64,000 nt of DNA from Mycobacterium paraense (GCF_002101815.1 NZ_LQPM01000010.1:407483-471482); one strand, 5' to 3'; shown: positions 43,052 to 52,440, counted from the stretch's first letter. Program-made: numbers and translations. Notes: generated from the letters alone by a model not told the origin.

Positions 43052-44525
43052 GGAGAGCAATGATCAGAACCTGTGGATGAGCCTCGGCGGGGCGTCGTGA
43101 ATGGGCGCACCTTCCCGAGGATGATCTGAAGTCCGTTTGTCTGATCAAGGACCGGCGTTGGCGCGCTAGTTGGGAAGGTACGCCCATGCTCACGGTAGTT
43201 CACGACGTCGATGAGTCCAACGACAACGCCGGTTCAGGCCGGTCGTTGCTCGATGAGATCGTCCGCGACGGCGCCCGGCAGATGCTTGCGGCGGCGCTGG
43301 AGGCCGAAGTCGCGGCCTATATCGCGCAGTTCACCGATCAGGTCGATGAGAACGGGCATCGTCTGGTGGTGCGCAACGGCTATCACGACGAGCGGAGCGT
43401 GCTCACTTCTGCTGGTGCCGTGCCGGTCAAGGCTCCGCGGGTCAACGACAAGCGCACCGATGTTGACACCGGTGAGCGGTGCCGGTTTTCGTCCGCGATT
43501 TTGCCGGCGTGGGCGCGTAAGTCGCCGCAGATGACCGAGGTGTTGCCGCTGCTGTATCTGCATGGGCTGTCCAGTGGGGATTTCGGCCCGGCGCTGGAGC
43601 ACTTCCTGGGCGCCGGTGCGGGGCTGTCGGCGACCTCGATTACTCGGCTAACCGCGCAGTGGCAAGACGAGGCGCGCGCCTTTGGCCAGCGTGATCTGTG
43701 CAGCACCGATTACGTCTATCTGTGGGTGGACGGCATCCACCTCAAAGTCCGGCTCGATCAGCAGAAACTTTGCCTGCTGGTGATGATCGGGGTCCGTGCT
43801 GATGGTCGCAAGGAACTCGTCGCTTTGGCCGACGGCTTCCGGGAATCGACCGAGTCCTGGGCTGATCTGCTGCGCGATTGTCGCCGCCGCGGCATGACCG
43901 CACCGGTGCTCGCGGTCGGCGATGGTGCCCTGGGTTTCTGGAAGGCCGTACGGGAGGTGCTCCCGGATACCCGCGAGCAGCGCTGCTGGTTCCACAGACA
44001 AGCCAATGTGCTTGCCGCGCTACCGAAGTCAGCACACGGTGGCGCGACCGCGGCGAGGCGCGAGATCTACAACGCCGAGGATATCGACCACGCCCAGGTC
44101 GCGGTCAAGGCCTTCGAGGCCGACTACGGCGCCAAGTATCCCAAGGCGGTGGCCAAGATCACCGACGACCTCGACGTCCTGCTGGAGTTCTACAAATACC
44201 CCGCCGAGCACTGGATCCACCTGCGCACTACCAACCCCATCGAATCAACCCTTTGCCACCGTGCGGCTGCGCCAACGCGTCACCAAGGGCCCCGGATCAC
44301 GCGCAGCCGGAATTGCCATGGCCTACAAGCTCATCGACGCCGCACAAGCCCGCTGGCGCAAAGTCAACGGCCCCGAACTGGTCGCCCTCGTCCGAGCCGG
44401 CGCCGTCTTCCACAAAGGCAAGCTGCTGGAACGGCCGACCGACATCACCCCGGCCGCCGAACCGAACCAATCAACCGAGGAGGTCGCCTGAAATACTCAA
44501 TCCGCAGGGCATTGACTGTCCCTCC
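43052..44525 (+). mobile_element. IS256-family insertion sequence
   Basis: A unit of about 1.47 kb contains one IS256-type transposase gene. Imperfect terminal inverted repeats are proposed: left end 43052-43078 and right end 44500-44525, related by GGAG at the outer edge and CCTG-y-GGAT at the inner edge, but with mismatches and one gap. The right repeat is also related to the end of the older remnant near 45196-45220, which supports its place. I found no convincing target-site duplication. The transposase is frameshifted, so this copy is probably not autonomous. Confidence 0.7.
43186..44491 (+). pseudogene. IS256-family transposase, frameshifted
   Basis: The first frame encodes residues to TTNPIESTL, then a one-base shift is needed to read the remaining 80 or so residues (FATVRLRQRVTKGPGSRAAG to QSTEEVA). 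The extra base lies in the CCC run at 44249-44251; without it the reading is the conserved NPIESTFATVRLR. The DDE residues are visible: Asp in LWVDGIHLKVR, Asp in AVGDGALGFWKAV and Glu in NPIEST. The frame break falls just after the catalytic Glu and removes the C-terminal helix. The unshifted frame runs on to 44775 with meaningless sequence. Confidence 0.85.
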
Positions 44526-44544
44526 GGGTCGTCGGCCTAGTGGC

Positions 44545-45012
44545 TCAGATCAGGTTAGTAGCGTCGAGAACCCACGACATATCGCCAGTGCCGAAACTTT
44601 CGAAGTAGTTGGCAGGTGCGAAGCTCATGAGCGTGGCCATATTCCAATAGTCTTTCCAGAGAGTGATTTTCCCGTCGACGACCTTGTGTACGGTGACGAC
44701 CTTCAGCAGGCCTTGCTCACCCGACGGGAACATCCAAGTTTCCGAATGCTCATACATGACGTCGGAACCGTTTGACACCAGCACGCCGTCGTGACCCTCG
44801 TAACCAGCGAGCTGGTCCACCAATAGCCTGAGCCGCTTCACGATGTCATCGGGACCGCGCGCCGCCAACGCGGGAATCGGCATATCGACGTAGAGACAAT
44901 CCGCGGAGAGAAAAGTCTTGATTGCATCCCAATCGCGCCGGGAAAGCGCCCGCCACATGCCGAGTACAACCTCGCGTTCCGCGATCGTGGAAGCTTCAGT
45001 CATGGCGGTCAT
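44545..45012 (-). CDS. Limonene-1,2-epoxide hydrolase-like / NTF2-fold protein
   Basis: This 155-residue protein of the epoxide-hydrolase-like NTF2 fold contains REVVLGMWRALSRRDWDAIKTFLSADCLYVDMPIPALAARGPDDIVKRL and ends WKDYWNMATLMSFAPANYFESFG. Base composition is visibly AT-richer than the flanks. The gene lies between the right end of the IS256 element and a remnant of a second IS256 transposase, which suggests it came with mobile DNA. No start has a good ribosome site: ATG 45012 is used, ATG 45003 and TTG 45039 are alternatives. The substrate is unknown. Confidence 0.7.
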   Translation of the reverse strand: MTAMTEASTIAEREVVLGMWRALSRRDWDAIKTFLSADCLYVDMPIPALAARGPDDIVKRLRLLVDQLAGYEGHDGVLVSNGSDVMYEHSETWMFPSGEQGLLKVVTVHKVVDGKITLWKDYWNMATLMSFAPANYFESFGTGDMSWVLDATNLI

Positions 45013-45033
45013 GCAACTCGGTTGCTGGTCACG

Positions 45034-45220
45034 TGTCAAGCCCGCTCAAGTCCGGAATCCCCATCACCAACAAGCCGATCGACGCCGCACAAGCCCGCTG
45101 AGACACAGGGTCGATGTTCCCGAGCTCGTCGCGTCGGTGCGCGCCAGCGCTCATTGGCACAAAGGCAAACCTTCGAACGCCCACACCTGACCCAAATCCA
45201 CAAGTCTTGACAATTCCTCT
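45034..45220 (+). pseudogene. Remnant of a second IS256-type transposase and IS right end
   Basis: The DNA matches the 3' end of the transposase at 43186-44491 in a decayed form: ATCGACGCCGCACAAGCCCG is shared exactly, and the translation DVPELVASVRASAHWHKGKP parallels NGPELVALVRAGAVFHKGKL. Frameshifts and stops break it. Bases 45196-45220 resemble the right inverted repeat of the complete element. It is older than, and in the same orientation as, the larger copy. Confidence 0.75.
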
Positions 45221-45228
45221 TCAACGGA

Positions 45229-46863
45229 TTACCCGGGAGGCGTGATCGCCAGGGCCAGTTGCTCGGGCGCGTAGACCAGCAGGGCGGTGATGAGCCCGCT
45301 GGTCGGCGTGCCGAGGACGTCGACGTTCAGCGGGATTTGGCTGTTGACGAGAGCGGCGGCGATGTTGCTCGCCGAGATCGCCAAACCGGTGCCTGTCGCG
45401 GTTCCGGTGATTGTCGCGGTGATCGGGGTTTGCGGCACGAGAAGGCCATCCAGCGGAATGTTGATGTTGGCGGTGCCGTTCGTGAACGACAGCGTGCCCA
45501 ACAGGACGCTGTTGCCGAGGTTCGTGCTGAACGCCGGCAGGTCAAGTGACAGCGGCAAGCTCGTCTCCCCGTTGAGGAAGCCGTTGGTGACGACGGCCGG
45601 AGCGTCGATGAGGGTGGCGATCGCGCCGGTCAGGTTGCCCGTTTGCAGGTCGCCGGCGAATTGCGCTGCGCTTGCCGACAGGGCGTCGAAGGCGTTGACC
45701 GGCGCGCCGAACGCGTCGATGAGAAGCGCCGCCGGCAGCCCGATGTCAGTCGTCAGAGTGGCGCTGAGACCGGACGTCCCGAGCCCGAGTAGAGCGTTGG
45801 CGTTGATGGACGTGTTCGTGAGCGTATCGATCACGTTGGTGAAGTTCTGCGAGACCTGCGCCGGAATGGAACCCGGTGGCAGCAGGTTGGTGAAGTTCTG
45901 CGCCATCATCCCGGGAATGGTGAGGGTGGGTAACAGGTCTCCCAACGTCCCCGTCGGGACGACGCTGATGGCGAGCCCGGGCGGGACGAGGGGATCGCCG
46001 GTGGTCGTGACGTCCACACCGCTGACGAACAGACCCAGGAAGCCCTGCGCGATGTCGCTTACCGCGCCGCCGACGTTGCCCGCCATGAGGGCCTGGACGG
46101 CGGACTGGAAGGCCGCCGGCAACTGCTCCAGGCCGACGACGAAGTCATGGGCCGCGTTCTGCAGGGAGGTCGCGAGGATCTGGGCGTAGGTGATCTGCTG
46201 GGCGATGAACTGCTGGATGACCGGCACCGGATTGAAGGCGAGCAGCGCCTGCACAGCCGCCCGGATGTTCGCCGGCAGATTGGCCAGCACGGCGGGAAGA
46301 TTCTGGAGCACGTATTGAGCTCCTGCGGCGATCTCCCGCGCGTAGCCGATTTGGTTGAGCAGGAACTGGCGCAGGAACGGCGCCGGATTGGCCGCGATGG
46401 CAGCCTCGAGCGTTCGCAGGTTGGCGGCCGTGTTGGCGAACAGCGTTTCGTAGGGGCCGGCGATCGAGGCGAGCCCGGTGCCCGCAGCCGGCGCCAGCAG
46501 CCCGGGTGCCAGCGCGGCGCCGCCGTTCTGCAGCGCGGTCGCGACGCCGGTGAGGGTCGGGGCCGCCTGCAACGACGGGATGCCGGCCGCCTCGGTGCTC
46601 GCGTACGCCCCCGCGGCGGCGTTCAGGGCCTGCACAAACTGCTGGTGAAACGCCGCGGCCTGGGCGCTCAACGCCTGAAACATCTTGCCGTGCAGGCCAA
46701 ACAACGACGCGATCGCCGCCGAGACCTCGTCCTGGGCCGCGGGCAGCAACGCCGTCGTGGAGCCCGCCGCCGCCGAGCTCGCGGCGCCGATATTCGACCC
46801 GATGTTTTCCAGGTCCGTGGCCGCCGCCGTCACCAAATCCGGTGCTGCGATTACAAATGTCAT
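45229..46863 (-). CDS. PE-family protein with long C-terminal domain
   Basis: This is a 544-residue protein. The PE domain spans about residues 1-95 ([56 protein letters not shown] in short form, then [25 protein letters not shown] with the YxxxE secretion signal YASTE). The rest is Ala/Asn/Leu-rich with helical repeats and a beta-rich end ([20 protein letters not shown]); it is not PGRS. PE proteins are type VII substrates, usually of ESX-5. The start is ATG 46863. It and the PPE gene are on the same strand with IS material between. Confidence 0.9.
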   Translation of the reverse strand: MTFVIAAPDLVTAAATDLENIGSNIGAASSAAAGSTTALLPAAQDEVSAAIASLFGLHGKMFQALSAQAAAFHQQFVQALNAAAGAYASTEAAGIPSLQAAPTLTGVATALQNGGAALAPGLLAPAAGTGLASIAGPYETLFANTAANLRTLEAAIAANPAPFLRQFLLNQIGYAREIAAGAQYVLQNLPAVLANLPANIRAAVQALLAFNPVPVIQQFIAQQITYAQILATSLQNAAHDFVVGLEQLPAAFQSAVQALMAGNVGGAVSDIAQGFLGLFVSGVDVTTTGDPLVPPGLAISVVPTGTLGDLLPTLTIPGMMAQNFTNLLPPGSIPAQVSQNFTNVIDTLTNTSINANALLGLGTSGLSATLTTDIGLPAALLIDAFGAPVNAFDALSASAAQFAGDLQTGNLTGAIATLIDAPAVVTNGFLNGETSLPLSLDLPAFSTNLGNSVLLGTLSFTNGTANINIPLDGLLVPQTPITATITGTATGTGLAISASNIAAALVNSQIPLNVDVLGTPTSGLITALLVYAPEQLALAITPPG

Positions 46864-47051
46864 GTTGTCACCCCGATCGCCCGATTCCGCGAACCGATCA
46901 CCTGACCTGCATCAGGTGAGGCGCTCGATGGGCCACCACCGGTGGGGGCAAGTCCCGGACGCCGCGCGGCGCTCACCGGGCTATTCGACCAGCGTACAAC
47001 TCAACACAGGGGCGGCCTAGCCCCGATGCGAAGAGTGCGCATCCGCAAAAT

Positions 47052-47663
47052 TCAAGCGTTGCTTTCGATTGCGGTGGCGAAGCCTTGCAGATGCGGCTTG
47101 CACGGGAAGGGGACCGGGGTCCGCACGCGGCGCAGCCCCGTCGTGTCGAAGCCCGCCGCGGCGATGGCGTCCACCGTCCGGCGGTTCGGATGACAGCCGG
47201 CGGCCAACCACGACCACGGCCCCGCGACGAGGTCCTGGAGCCGGCCCGTCACACCCTCGCCGCGGACGTGCTCGAGGACCACCAGCCTGCCTCCGGGCAC
47301 GAGGACGCGCCGGATCTCCCGCAGCGTGGCGGCAACGTCGTCGACCGAGCACAGCACCAGACCGATGTGGACCGAGTCGAAACTGTTGTCGGGGAAGGGA
47401 ATTCGCTCACCGGTGCCGTCGACGACCTCGACGTCGATGCCGTGGCGGATGGCAAGGCGCGACGCCATCCGCCGGAACGCGGCCACCGGCTCCACGGCGG
47501 TGACCGCCGTCACGGCGGGCGGCACGAACTTCAGGTCCGTTCCCGGGCCCAGGCCGACCATGAGCAGCCGGCCGGTCGCGTGTGCGATCGCCGCGCGACG
47601 ATATCGGTTGTAGAAAAGCCGGTCGAAAATCGGCTGTCCAAACCGATAGATATAAGGGAACAA
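47052..47663 (-). CDS. Class I SAM-dependent methyltransferase
   Basis: This 203-residue UbiE-like methyltransferase has motif I LLMVGLGPGTDLKFVPP, an acidic motif II in VTAVEPVAAFRRM, VDGTGERIPFPDNSFDSVHIG and the motif III region EIRRVLVPGGRLVVLEHV. The only usable start in frame is TTG 47663; the family motif NPLF begins just upstream of it in the same frame, so the true N-terminus may use a rare codon. It follows the DUF4389 gene by 14 bases. The substrate is unknown, though relatives methylate quinones or lipids. Confidence 0.78.
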   Translation of the reverse strand: MFPYIYRFGQPIFDRLFYNRYRRAAIAHATGRLLMVGLGPGTDLKFVPPAVTAVTAVEPVAAFRRMASRLAIRHGIDVEVVDGTGERIPFPDNSFDSVHIGLVLCSVDDVAATLREIRRVLVPGGRLVVLEHVRGEGVTGRLQDLVAGPWSWLAAGCHPNRRTVDAIAAAGFDTTGLRRVRTPVPFPCKPHLQGFATAIESNA

Positions 47664-47677
47664 AGGGTTTTCGCGCG

Positions 47678-48307
47678 TTATCGACCACCTAAATCCAGTC
47701 GAAACGGTGGATATTCGTCAGACATCAACGATACATACGCTGCCACCCGGTAGCGCCACCGAACGATCCCCATCAGGAGGTCGAACATGCCGGGGTTGAT
47801 GGACCCCGTGCACAACAACCAGGCCGCCGAGATGACGCACAGCACCTGCAACAGCGGCTCCATCGCCCAACACAGCATTATCTGCGGGAGTCCCAGTAGC
47901 CACCACTTCACCAGTACGGCCGGCCTGGAAAGCCGCTCGGGATAGTCGACCGCCAGGTCGCCGGGGTAGTCGGGCCGCGGCGCCAGCGTGAAAGGCGGGT
48001 ACTTGTCGGTGCTGTTCATCGGGAATCGGTAATTCATCACCCGCCAGGACCAGCGCAGCACCCCCACGTTGAAGTCGAAGATCGGGCGCGGGTAGCGCCC
48101 CGTGCACAGGATCGCGAGGCCGGCGGCGATCGTCAGCAGCGGATACACCAAATACAGAAATATCAATATCGGGTAGTGCGGAACGGCCAGCACGCACCAC
48201 TTGACGAGCCATCGCTTGCGCGACGGCGCGTCGAGGTCCCCGCGCACCCGCACGGGCCCGTCGGCGTGGCGAACCGCGGTGAGGACGGGGGCTTCGGCCG
48301 CGTTCAC
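47678..48307 (-). CDS. DUF4389-type membrane protein
   Basis: This is a 209-residue protein with two repeated units, each with a pair of hydrophobic helices and the motif Arg-Trp-x-x-Arg-Val: HYPILIFLYLVYPLLTIAAG with VLRWSWRVMNYRF, then LLQVLCVISAAWLLCTG with IVRWRYRVAAYVS. Each unit ends with an (E/K)YPPF motif. DUF4389 has no known role. GTG 48307 overlaps the stop of the upstream FAD monooxygenase (GTGA). Confidence 0.8.
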   Translation of the reverse strand: MNAAEAPVLTAVRHADGPVRVRGDLDAPSRKRWLVKWCVLAVPHYPILIFLYLVYPLLTIAAGLAILCTGRYPRPIFDFNVGVLRWSWRVMNYRFPMNSTDKYPPFTLAPRPDYPGDLAVDYPERLSRPAVLVKWWLLGLPQIMLCWAMEPLLQVLCVISAAWLLCTGSINPGMFDLLMGIVRWRYRVAAYVSLMSDEYPPFRLDLGGR

Positions 48308-49548
48308 CGGCGCGCCATCGCGATCGGGGTGGTGGCGGCGAGGCCGCGCTCGATCTCCGCCGACATCCGGCGGTGACTCGTCGCGCCCAGGAACGCGGTC
48401 AGCATCCGGGTGTGCAGCCGGTCCGGGATGAACGCCGCGGGCCGCAGCACGGACTCGGCGTGGGCCACCTGCAGCCCGGCCACCCGCGACACGGCCGCGA
48501 CGCGGCGTCGCCGGGTCCTCTCGTATCGGCGCAGCGCGCGGGAAACCTCCTCTGCGTCGTTGCGGACCTGCGACAGGGCCCTGCACAGCACCATGGTGTC
48601 GAGCAGCGCCTGGTTGGTTCCCTGGGCCAGGGTAGGCGGCATGGTGTGGGCGGCGTCGCCGAGCAGCGTCAGCGGACCCGGGGGCAGCGCGCCGCCGACG
48701 GGGTGCCGGAAATGCGGATACGGCGAGCCCGCCAGGTCGTCGGCGGTCAGCCTGCCCAGGACGAGGTCGACGGTCTCGGACCACCCAGTGAACGTGGACC
48801 GGAGGACGTCGAGCGGGCGCGGCGGCCTGACGAAGTCCCGGGACCACGGCAGGTCGAACCACCACTGCACTTCGCCACCGCCGGCCGGCCACACGCCGAC
48901 GTTTCCCCCTGCGCCGATGGCGATCATCGCCACGCGGGAGTCGGCGAGCTCGGGAATGGCGACGAGTCCCTGCCAGCTGCACCAGCCGGTTGGCTGGGCG
49001 GCGGGCGCGCCGACCACGCCCCGCAGGATCGAGTGCAGACCATCGGCGCCGATCGCCAGGTCGCCCCGGGCCACGCTGCCGTCTTCGAATTCGACCTCCG
49101 CGCCGTCGGACGTCGCGACGGCGCCCACCGCGCGCGCGTTGCACCGGATCCGATCGATCGGAAAGCCGTCCAACAATCGTTCCAGCAGGACGCGACGGGG
49201 AACCATCCGAACGGGAGCGCCCAGCCGGTCCACCATCGCGGTCACGTCCAGGGTCGCCAGCCGGCGCCCGCGGGATGTCACGACCTGCACCCGGGAAAGC
49301 ACCTGGCCGGCGCCGTCCATGTCGACGCCCAGCTGTCGCAGCACCGCCGAGCCGTTGGACCAGATGGTCACCGCGCCGCCGCCGGCGCGGGTGTCGTCGC
49401 GCCGGTCGAAGACCGTGACGTCGTGACCGTCCCGCAGCAGTCCCCGCGCCACCGCAATGCCGCTCACGCCGGCGCCGACAACCAGGATGCGAATGGCCCC
49501 GCCGCTCGTCACTCCAGTGGATACGTAGCGGTCGGTCGATGGGTTCAA
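48304..49548 (-). CDS. FAD-dependent aromatic monooxygenase-like protein
   Basis: This 414-residue class A flavoprotein monooxygenase has the N-terminal FAD site IRILVVGAGVSGIAVARGLLRDGHDVTVFDRR, the DG motif in DLAIGADGLHSILRGVVG and the GD motif in LTLLGDAAHTMPPTLAQGTNQAL. Such enzymes hydroxylate phenolic or polyketide substrates with NAD(P)H and O2. It runs between an SDR upstream (three bases apart) and a DUF4389 protein downstream (overlapping), a four-gene operon with the methyltransferase. Confidence 0.87.
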   Translation of the reverse strand: MNPSTDRYVSTGVTSGGAIRILVVGAGVSGIAVARGLLRDGHDVTVFDRRDDTRAGGGAVTIWSNGSAVLRQLGVDMDGAGQVLSRVQVVTSRGRRLATLDVTAMVDRLGAPVRMVPRRVLLERLLDGFPIDRIRCNARAVGAVATSDGAEVEFEDGSVARGDLAIGADGLHSILRGVVGAPAAQPTGWCSWQGLVAIPELADSRVAMIAIGAGGNVGVWPAGGGEVQWWFDLPWSRDFVRPPRPLDVLRSTFTGWSETVDLVLGRLTADDLAGSPYPHFRHPVGGALPPGPLTLLGDAAHTMPPTLAQGTNQALLDTMVLCRALSQVRNDAEEVSRALRRYERTRRRRVAAVSRVAGLQVAHAESVLRPAAFIPDRLHTRMLTAFLGATSHRRMSAEIERGLAATTPIAMARR

Positions 49549-49551
49549 AGG

Positions 49552-50430
49552 TCAGGTGGGCGCCGGCGTGCCGATCATCGTGTGCAGGTCCTCGACCGAC
49601 CAGGGTTCGGCGTCGTGGTGGTCGCGGTACGCCAGGACGCGCGGCGTCGGCCGGTCGAAGCTCCCGACGAATCCGCCCGCGGCGACGAGGATTTGACCCG
49701 TCACGTCGCGGGATAAGTCGCCGGCGAGATAGGCGTAGAGCGGGGCCACGAACGCGGCCGGCGCGCTGTCCAGCGAGGCCCGCATCGTCATCTCGTCGAG
49801 CAGGCCGCGGCGATACAGGTCCTCGATGTGTTGCTCGTACTCGGCGCCGGTGGAGAGCCGCGTCCGCGCGCCGGGACACACCACGTTGGCCCGCACACCG
49901 TAGGGCTTCAGTTCCGCCGCGATGGCCATCGTCAGCGCGTTGACGGCGCCTTTGCCCGCGGGGTAGCCGGTCCCGCCGTAGTCGCCGAGAAAGGCGACCG
50001 AACCGGTGTTGACGATCGCCCCGTGTCCTTGGGCGGCCATGACACGGGCCGCGACCCGGCTGGTGTGAAACGCCGTACCGAGGTGCGCGCCGATCAGGTG
50101 GTCGAATTCCGCCGGCGAGATGTTCAGGATCGACGAACCCGGGGGCTCGGCGATCCCGGCGCAATTGATCAGGGCATCCAACCGCCCGAAGGATTTCAGG
50201 CATTCGGCGATGAGCCCGCCGGCCACGCGTTCGTCGTCCGCGGCTCCGACCACCGGGGTGACGCGGCCCCCGGATTCGGCGATCGCCGCGACCGTCTCAC
50301 CCACGGCATCGGCGTCGCGGCCGTTGACGACGACGCCGGCCCCGAGCTCGCATAGCAGTTCGGCCACCGCACGACCGATGCCGCGGCTGCCTCCGGACAC
50401 CACCACACCGCGGCCGTCCAGCAGGTTCAT
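49552..50430 (-). CDS. Short-chain dehydrogenase/reductase
   Basis: This 292-residue SDR has the NADP-type Rossmann motif VVSGGSRGIGRAVAELL, NAG-like NCAGIAEPP, catalytic Ser in NTGSVAFLGDYGG and the Tyr-x3-Lys in GYPAGKGAVNAL. The C-terminus is longer than average and ends with a hydrophilic tail (RVLAYRDHHDAEPWSVEDL). It is the first gene of the run SDR, FAD monooxygenase, DUF4389, methyltransferase, which together look like a small tailoring set for a lipid or polyketide. Confidence 0.87.
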   Translation of the reverse strand: MNLLDGRGVVVSGGSRGIGRAVAELLCELGAGVVVNGRDADAVGETVAAIAESGGRVTPVVGAADDERVAGGLIAECLKSFGRLDALINCAGIAEPPGSSILNISPAEFDHLIGAHLGTAFHTSRVAARVMAAQGHGAIVNTGSVAFLGDYGGTGYPAGKGAVNALTMAIAAELKPYGVRANVVCPGARTRLSTGAEYEQHIEDLYRRGLLDEMTMRASLDSAPAAFVAPLYAYLAGDLSRDVTGQILVAAGGFVGSFDRPTPRVLAYRDHHDAEPWSVEDLHTMIGTPAPT

Positions 50431-50870
50431 GGGGCGAACGGTACTGCCGCGACGAGGGAAAGAGAAACCCGTATCGGACCAGCGGCGGACGCTCCCGGAG
50501 ACCTTCGTTCAGCGAAGCCAACCGTCGGACCGTTATGCGAGCGACATCGCGGGTTCGCGCGGCGGGGCGTATAGTCGGGAGTGAAGTCCGTTCTGGACAT
50601 GTCGCCGTTTAGCTCAAAGCGGTCAATCAGCCCCCACGGCTGTTGGGCTTGACGTGGCTCCGGCGATATCAGCACCGTCACCCTTCCCCCGTTGTCGCTA
50701 CGTGCGCTGATCATCGACTCGTCCTGCGGATACAAGTGTGGTGGAGGCGACTGTGCGCAGAGTTGCGATGCCTCGCCGCGCGTGACCCATAGGGAGTGGG
50801 CCAACATGCAAACCTATTCGTGCGCTTATCTTTTCACTGCGAGTTGCGTCGGTGCGACGCGATTCGACCG
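50431..50870. other. Divergent intergenic region upstream of the SigF-like gene
   Basis: These 440 bases separate the SDR and sigma-factor genes. They hold a -10-like TATAGT at 50570-50575 and a 23-codon open frame from GTG 50581 to TGA 50652 that would be leaderless. No anti-sigma gene is present here. Other open frames on either strand lack support. Confidence 0.4.
50570..50575 (+). promoter_or_regulatory. -10-like element (TATAGT) in the sigma-gene leader
   Basis: TATAGT matches the TANNNT pattern well. It ends six bases before GTG 50581, which opens a 23-codon frame ending 218 bases before the sigma-factor ATG. A long structured leader or attenuator is possible. Confidence 0.35.
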
Positions 50871-51680
50871 ATGACCGACGTCGCGACTCCTACCCGCCCC
50901 ACCCGGTCAGCCAGCACACAAACGGACGATTCCTACGACGACGTCGTCGAGATGTTCATTGCGCTGCGCCGGATGCCGGGCGAGTCCCACGAGTACTGCC
51001 GGCAGCGCGAACGCATCGTTGCGAGATGCCTGCCCCTGGCCGACCATGTGGCCAGCCACTTCGCCCGCCGCGGCGAGGGTCTCGACGACCTGGTCCAGGT
51101 CGCCCGCCTGGGGTTGATGAACGCCGTCAACCGATTTGATCCCGACAAGGGACCCAGCTTCATCGGGTTCGCGGTTCCCACCATGATGGGCGAGGTTCGG
51201 CGTTACTTCCGCGATTACAGCTGGGGCATGCGCGTGCCGCGCCGGCTGCGCGAGCTGCACGTCCAAATCAGCCGGACGACAAGCGATTTGGCGCAAAAGC
51301 TGGGCCGCGCGCCCACCGCCGGCGAGCTGGCTCAGGTGCTGGAAGTGCCCCGGGAGGAAATCGTCGAATGCCTCGTCGCGGGCGACGCCTATCGGCTCGA
51401 CTCGCTGGACGCGCCGCTGGGCGCCGACGACTCGGGCAAACCCCGGTTGGTGGCCGACGCGGTGGGCGGCATCGATCCGCAAATCGAGCACATCACCAAC
51501 CGCGAGGCGGTGCGAGCACTGGTGGGCGCGCTCCCCGAGCGGGAACGTCAGGTGCTGCACATGCGGTTCTTCGAATCGATGACCCAAAGCCAGATCGCCG
51601 AGCGAATCGGCGTGTCGCAGATGCAAGTCTCTCGCATCCTGGCCAACACCCTGCGTTGCCTGCGCGACCAGCTGGAGTGA
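50871..51680 (+). CDS. SigF-like sigma factor (group 3)
   Basis: This is a 269-residue RNA polymerase sigma factor. Region 2 is CLPLADHVASHFARRGEGLDDLVQVARLGLMNAVNRFDP with FAVPTMMGEVRRYFRDYSW. Region 3 is LAQKLGRAPTAGELAQVLEV, and region 4 is ALPERERQVLHMRFFESMTQSQIAERIGVSQMQVSRILA. It closely resembles mycobacterial SigF, but no UsfX/RsbW anti-sigma gene lies upstream, as it would for SigF proper, so it is a paralogue. ATG 50871 is used; GTG 50796 would add 25 unlikely residues. Downstream is a lipoprotein gene in the same direction. Confidence 0.9.
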   Translation: MTDVATPTRPTRSASTQTDDSYDDVVEMFIALRRMPGESHEYCRQRERIVARCLPLADHVASHFARRGEGLDDLVQVARLGLMNAVNRFDPDKGPSFIGFAVPTMMGEVRRYFRDYSWGMRVPRRLRELHVQISRTTSDLAQKLGRAPTAGELAQVLEVPREEIVECLVAGDAYRLDSLDAPLGADDSGKPRLVADAVGGIDPQIEHITNREAVRALVGALPERERQVLHMRFFESMTQSQIAERIGVSQMQVSRILANTLRCLRDQLE

Positions 51681-51782
51681 CTCGCCGCCGCCGCAACGTC
51701 CGCTGACACCGGGCGATGTACTGTGCGATTCGGAAACGAGTCGACTGTGTCGCCGGAGTCAGCCTGGAAGGAGCGCGATGCG

Positions 51783-52406
51783 ATGAGGGTTTCTCGGACG
51801 GTGCTCGCGGGGATCGCGGCGGCGACGGCGCTGACGGTATCGGTGGCCGGCTGCGGCAGTAAGCAGGCGTCCACGTCGCAGTCGGGCACATCCGGTCCCG
51901 CCTCGAATACCAGCAGCTCGGCGCCGAAATCGTCGGCGCCGGCGCCCGCGCCGGCGAGCGACTACACCGCGCTGTTGATCCAGGCGAGCGACATCGACGC
52001 GCCGATCCAGTTCACGGGCAGCCCGCCGACGAACAATCCCAACGGCCAGCCGGGCGTCGCGACAATCTTCAGCACCCAGGACAACAGCCACGTCATCAAG
52101 GACACGATCCAGGTCTTCCCGGACCCCGCGGCCGCCACGAACGCGCTGAACGCGGCCAAGGGTAATCAGGGCAACAGCGTCAAGAATCCGAAGACCGAGC
52201 CATTCAACGTCGGAACCGGCGGAACGACGCTGACCGGGAACTCGCCGGACAACTCCAAGGGCGTTCTCGTCTTGCTGTTCACTGAGGGCAGGGCGTTGGT
52301 CACGCTGGAGTTCGACGGACCGGTCGAGTCGCTACCGCCCCAGGACTTCGTCACCGACGTGGCGCAGAAGCAGCAGGCGGCCGTCAAGAAGGGGCTGGGC
52401 GGCTGA
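51783..52406 (+). CDS. Lipoprotein of unknown function (paralogue of 56324-56866)
   Basis: This is a 207-residue lipoprotein. The signal peptide ends in the lipobox VAGC (Cys about residue 24), followed by a Ser/Ala/Pro linker. The folded part begins DYTALLIQASDIDAPIQFTGSPPTNNPNGQPG, then IQVFPDPAAATNAL and KGVLVLLFTEGRALVTLEFDGP. It is clearly paralogous to the secreted protein at 56324-56866, which has no lipobox. GGAAGGAG lies before ATG 51783, and the start is fixed by the signal peptide. It is probably on the outer face of the inner membrane. Confidence 0.85.
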   Translation: MRVSRTVLAGIAAATALTVSVAGCGSKQASTSQSGTSGPASNTSSSAPKSSAPAPAPASDYTALLIQASDIDAPIQFTGSPPTNNPNGQPGVATIFSTQDNSHVIKDTIQVFPDPAAATNALNAAKGNQGNSVKNPKTEPFNVGTGGTTLTGNSPDNSKGVLVLLFTEGRALVTLEFDGPVESLPPQDFVTDVAQKQQAAVKKGLGG

Positions 52407-52440
52407 GCCGCGCGCCCGTCGCGAAGAGCCGAGGGGGTTT

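Noticed and set aside
44240..44262. Programmed frameshift in the IS256 transposase
   Set aside because: IS256-family transposases are normally made from one frame. There is no slippery heptamer with a structure, only a one-base insertion in a C-run.
50427..50807. 126-codon reverse open frame upstream of the SigF-like gene
   Set aside because: No family resemblance, no ribosome site and irregular codon use; more likely promoter and leader DNA.
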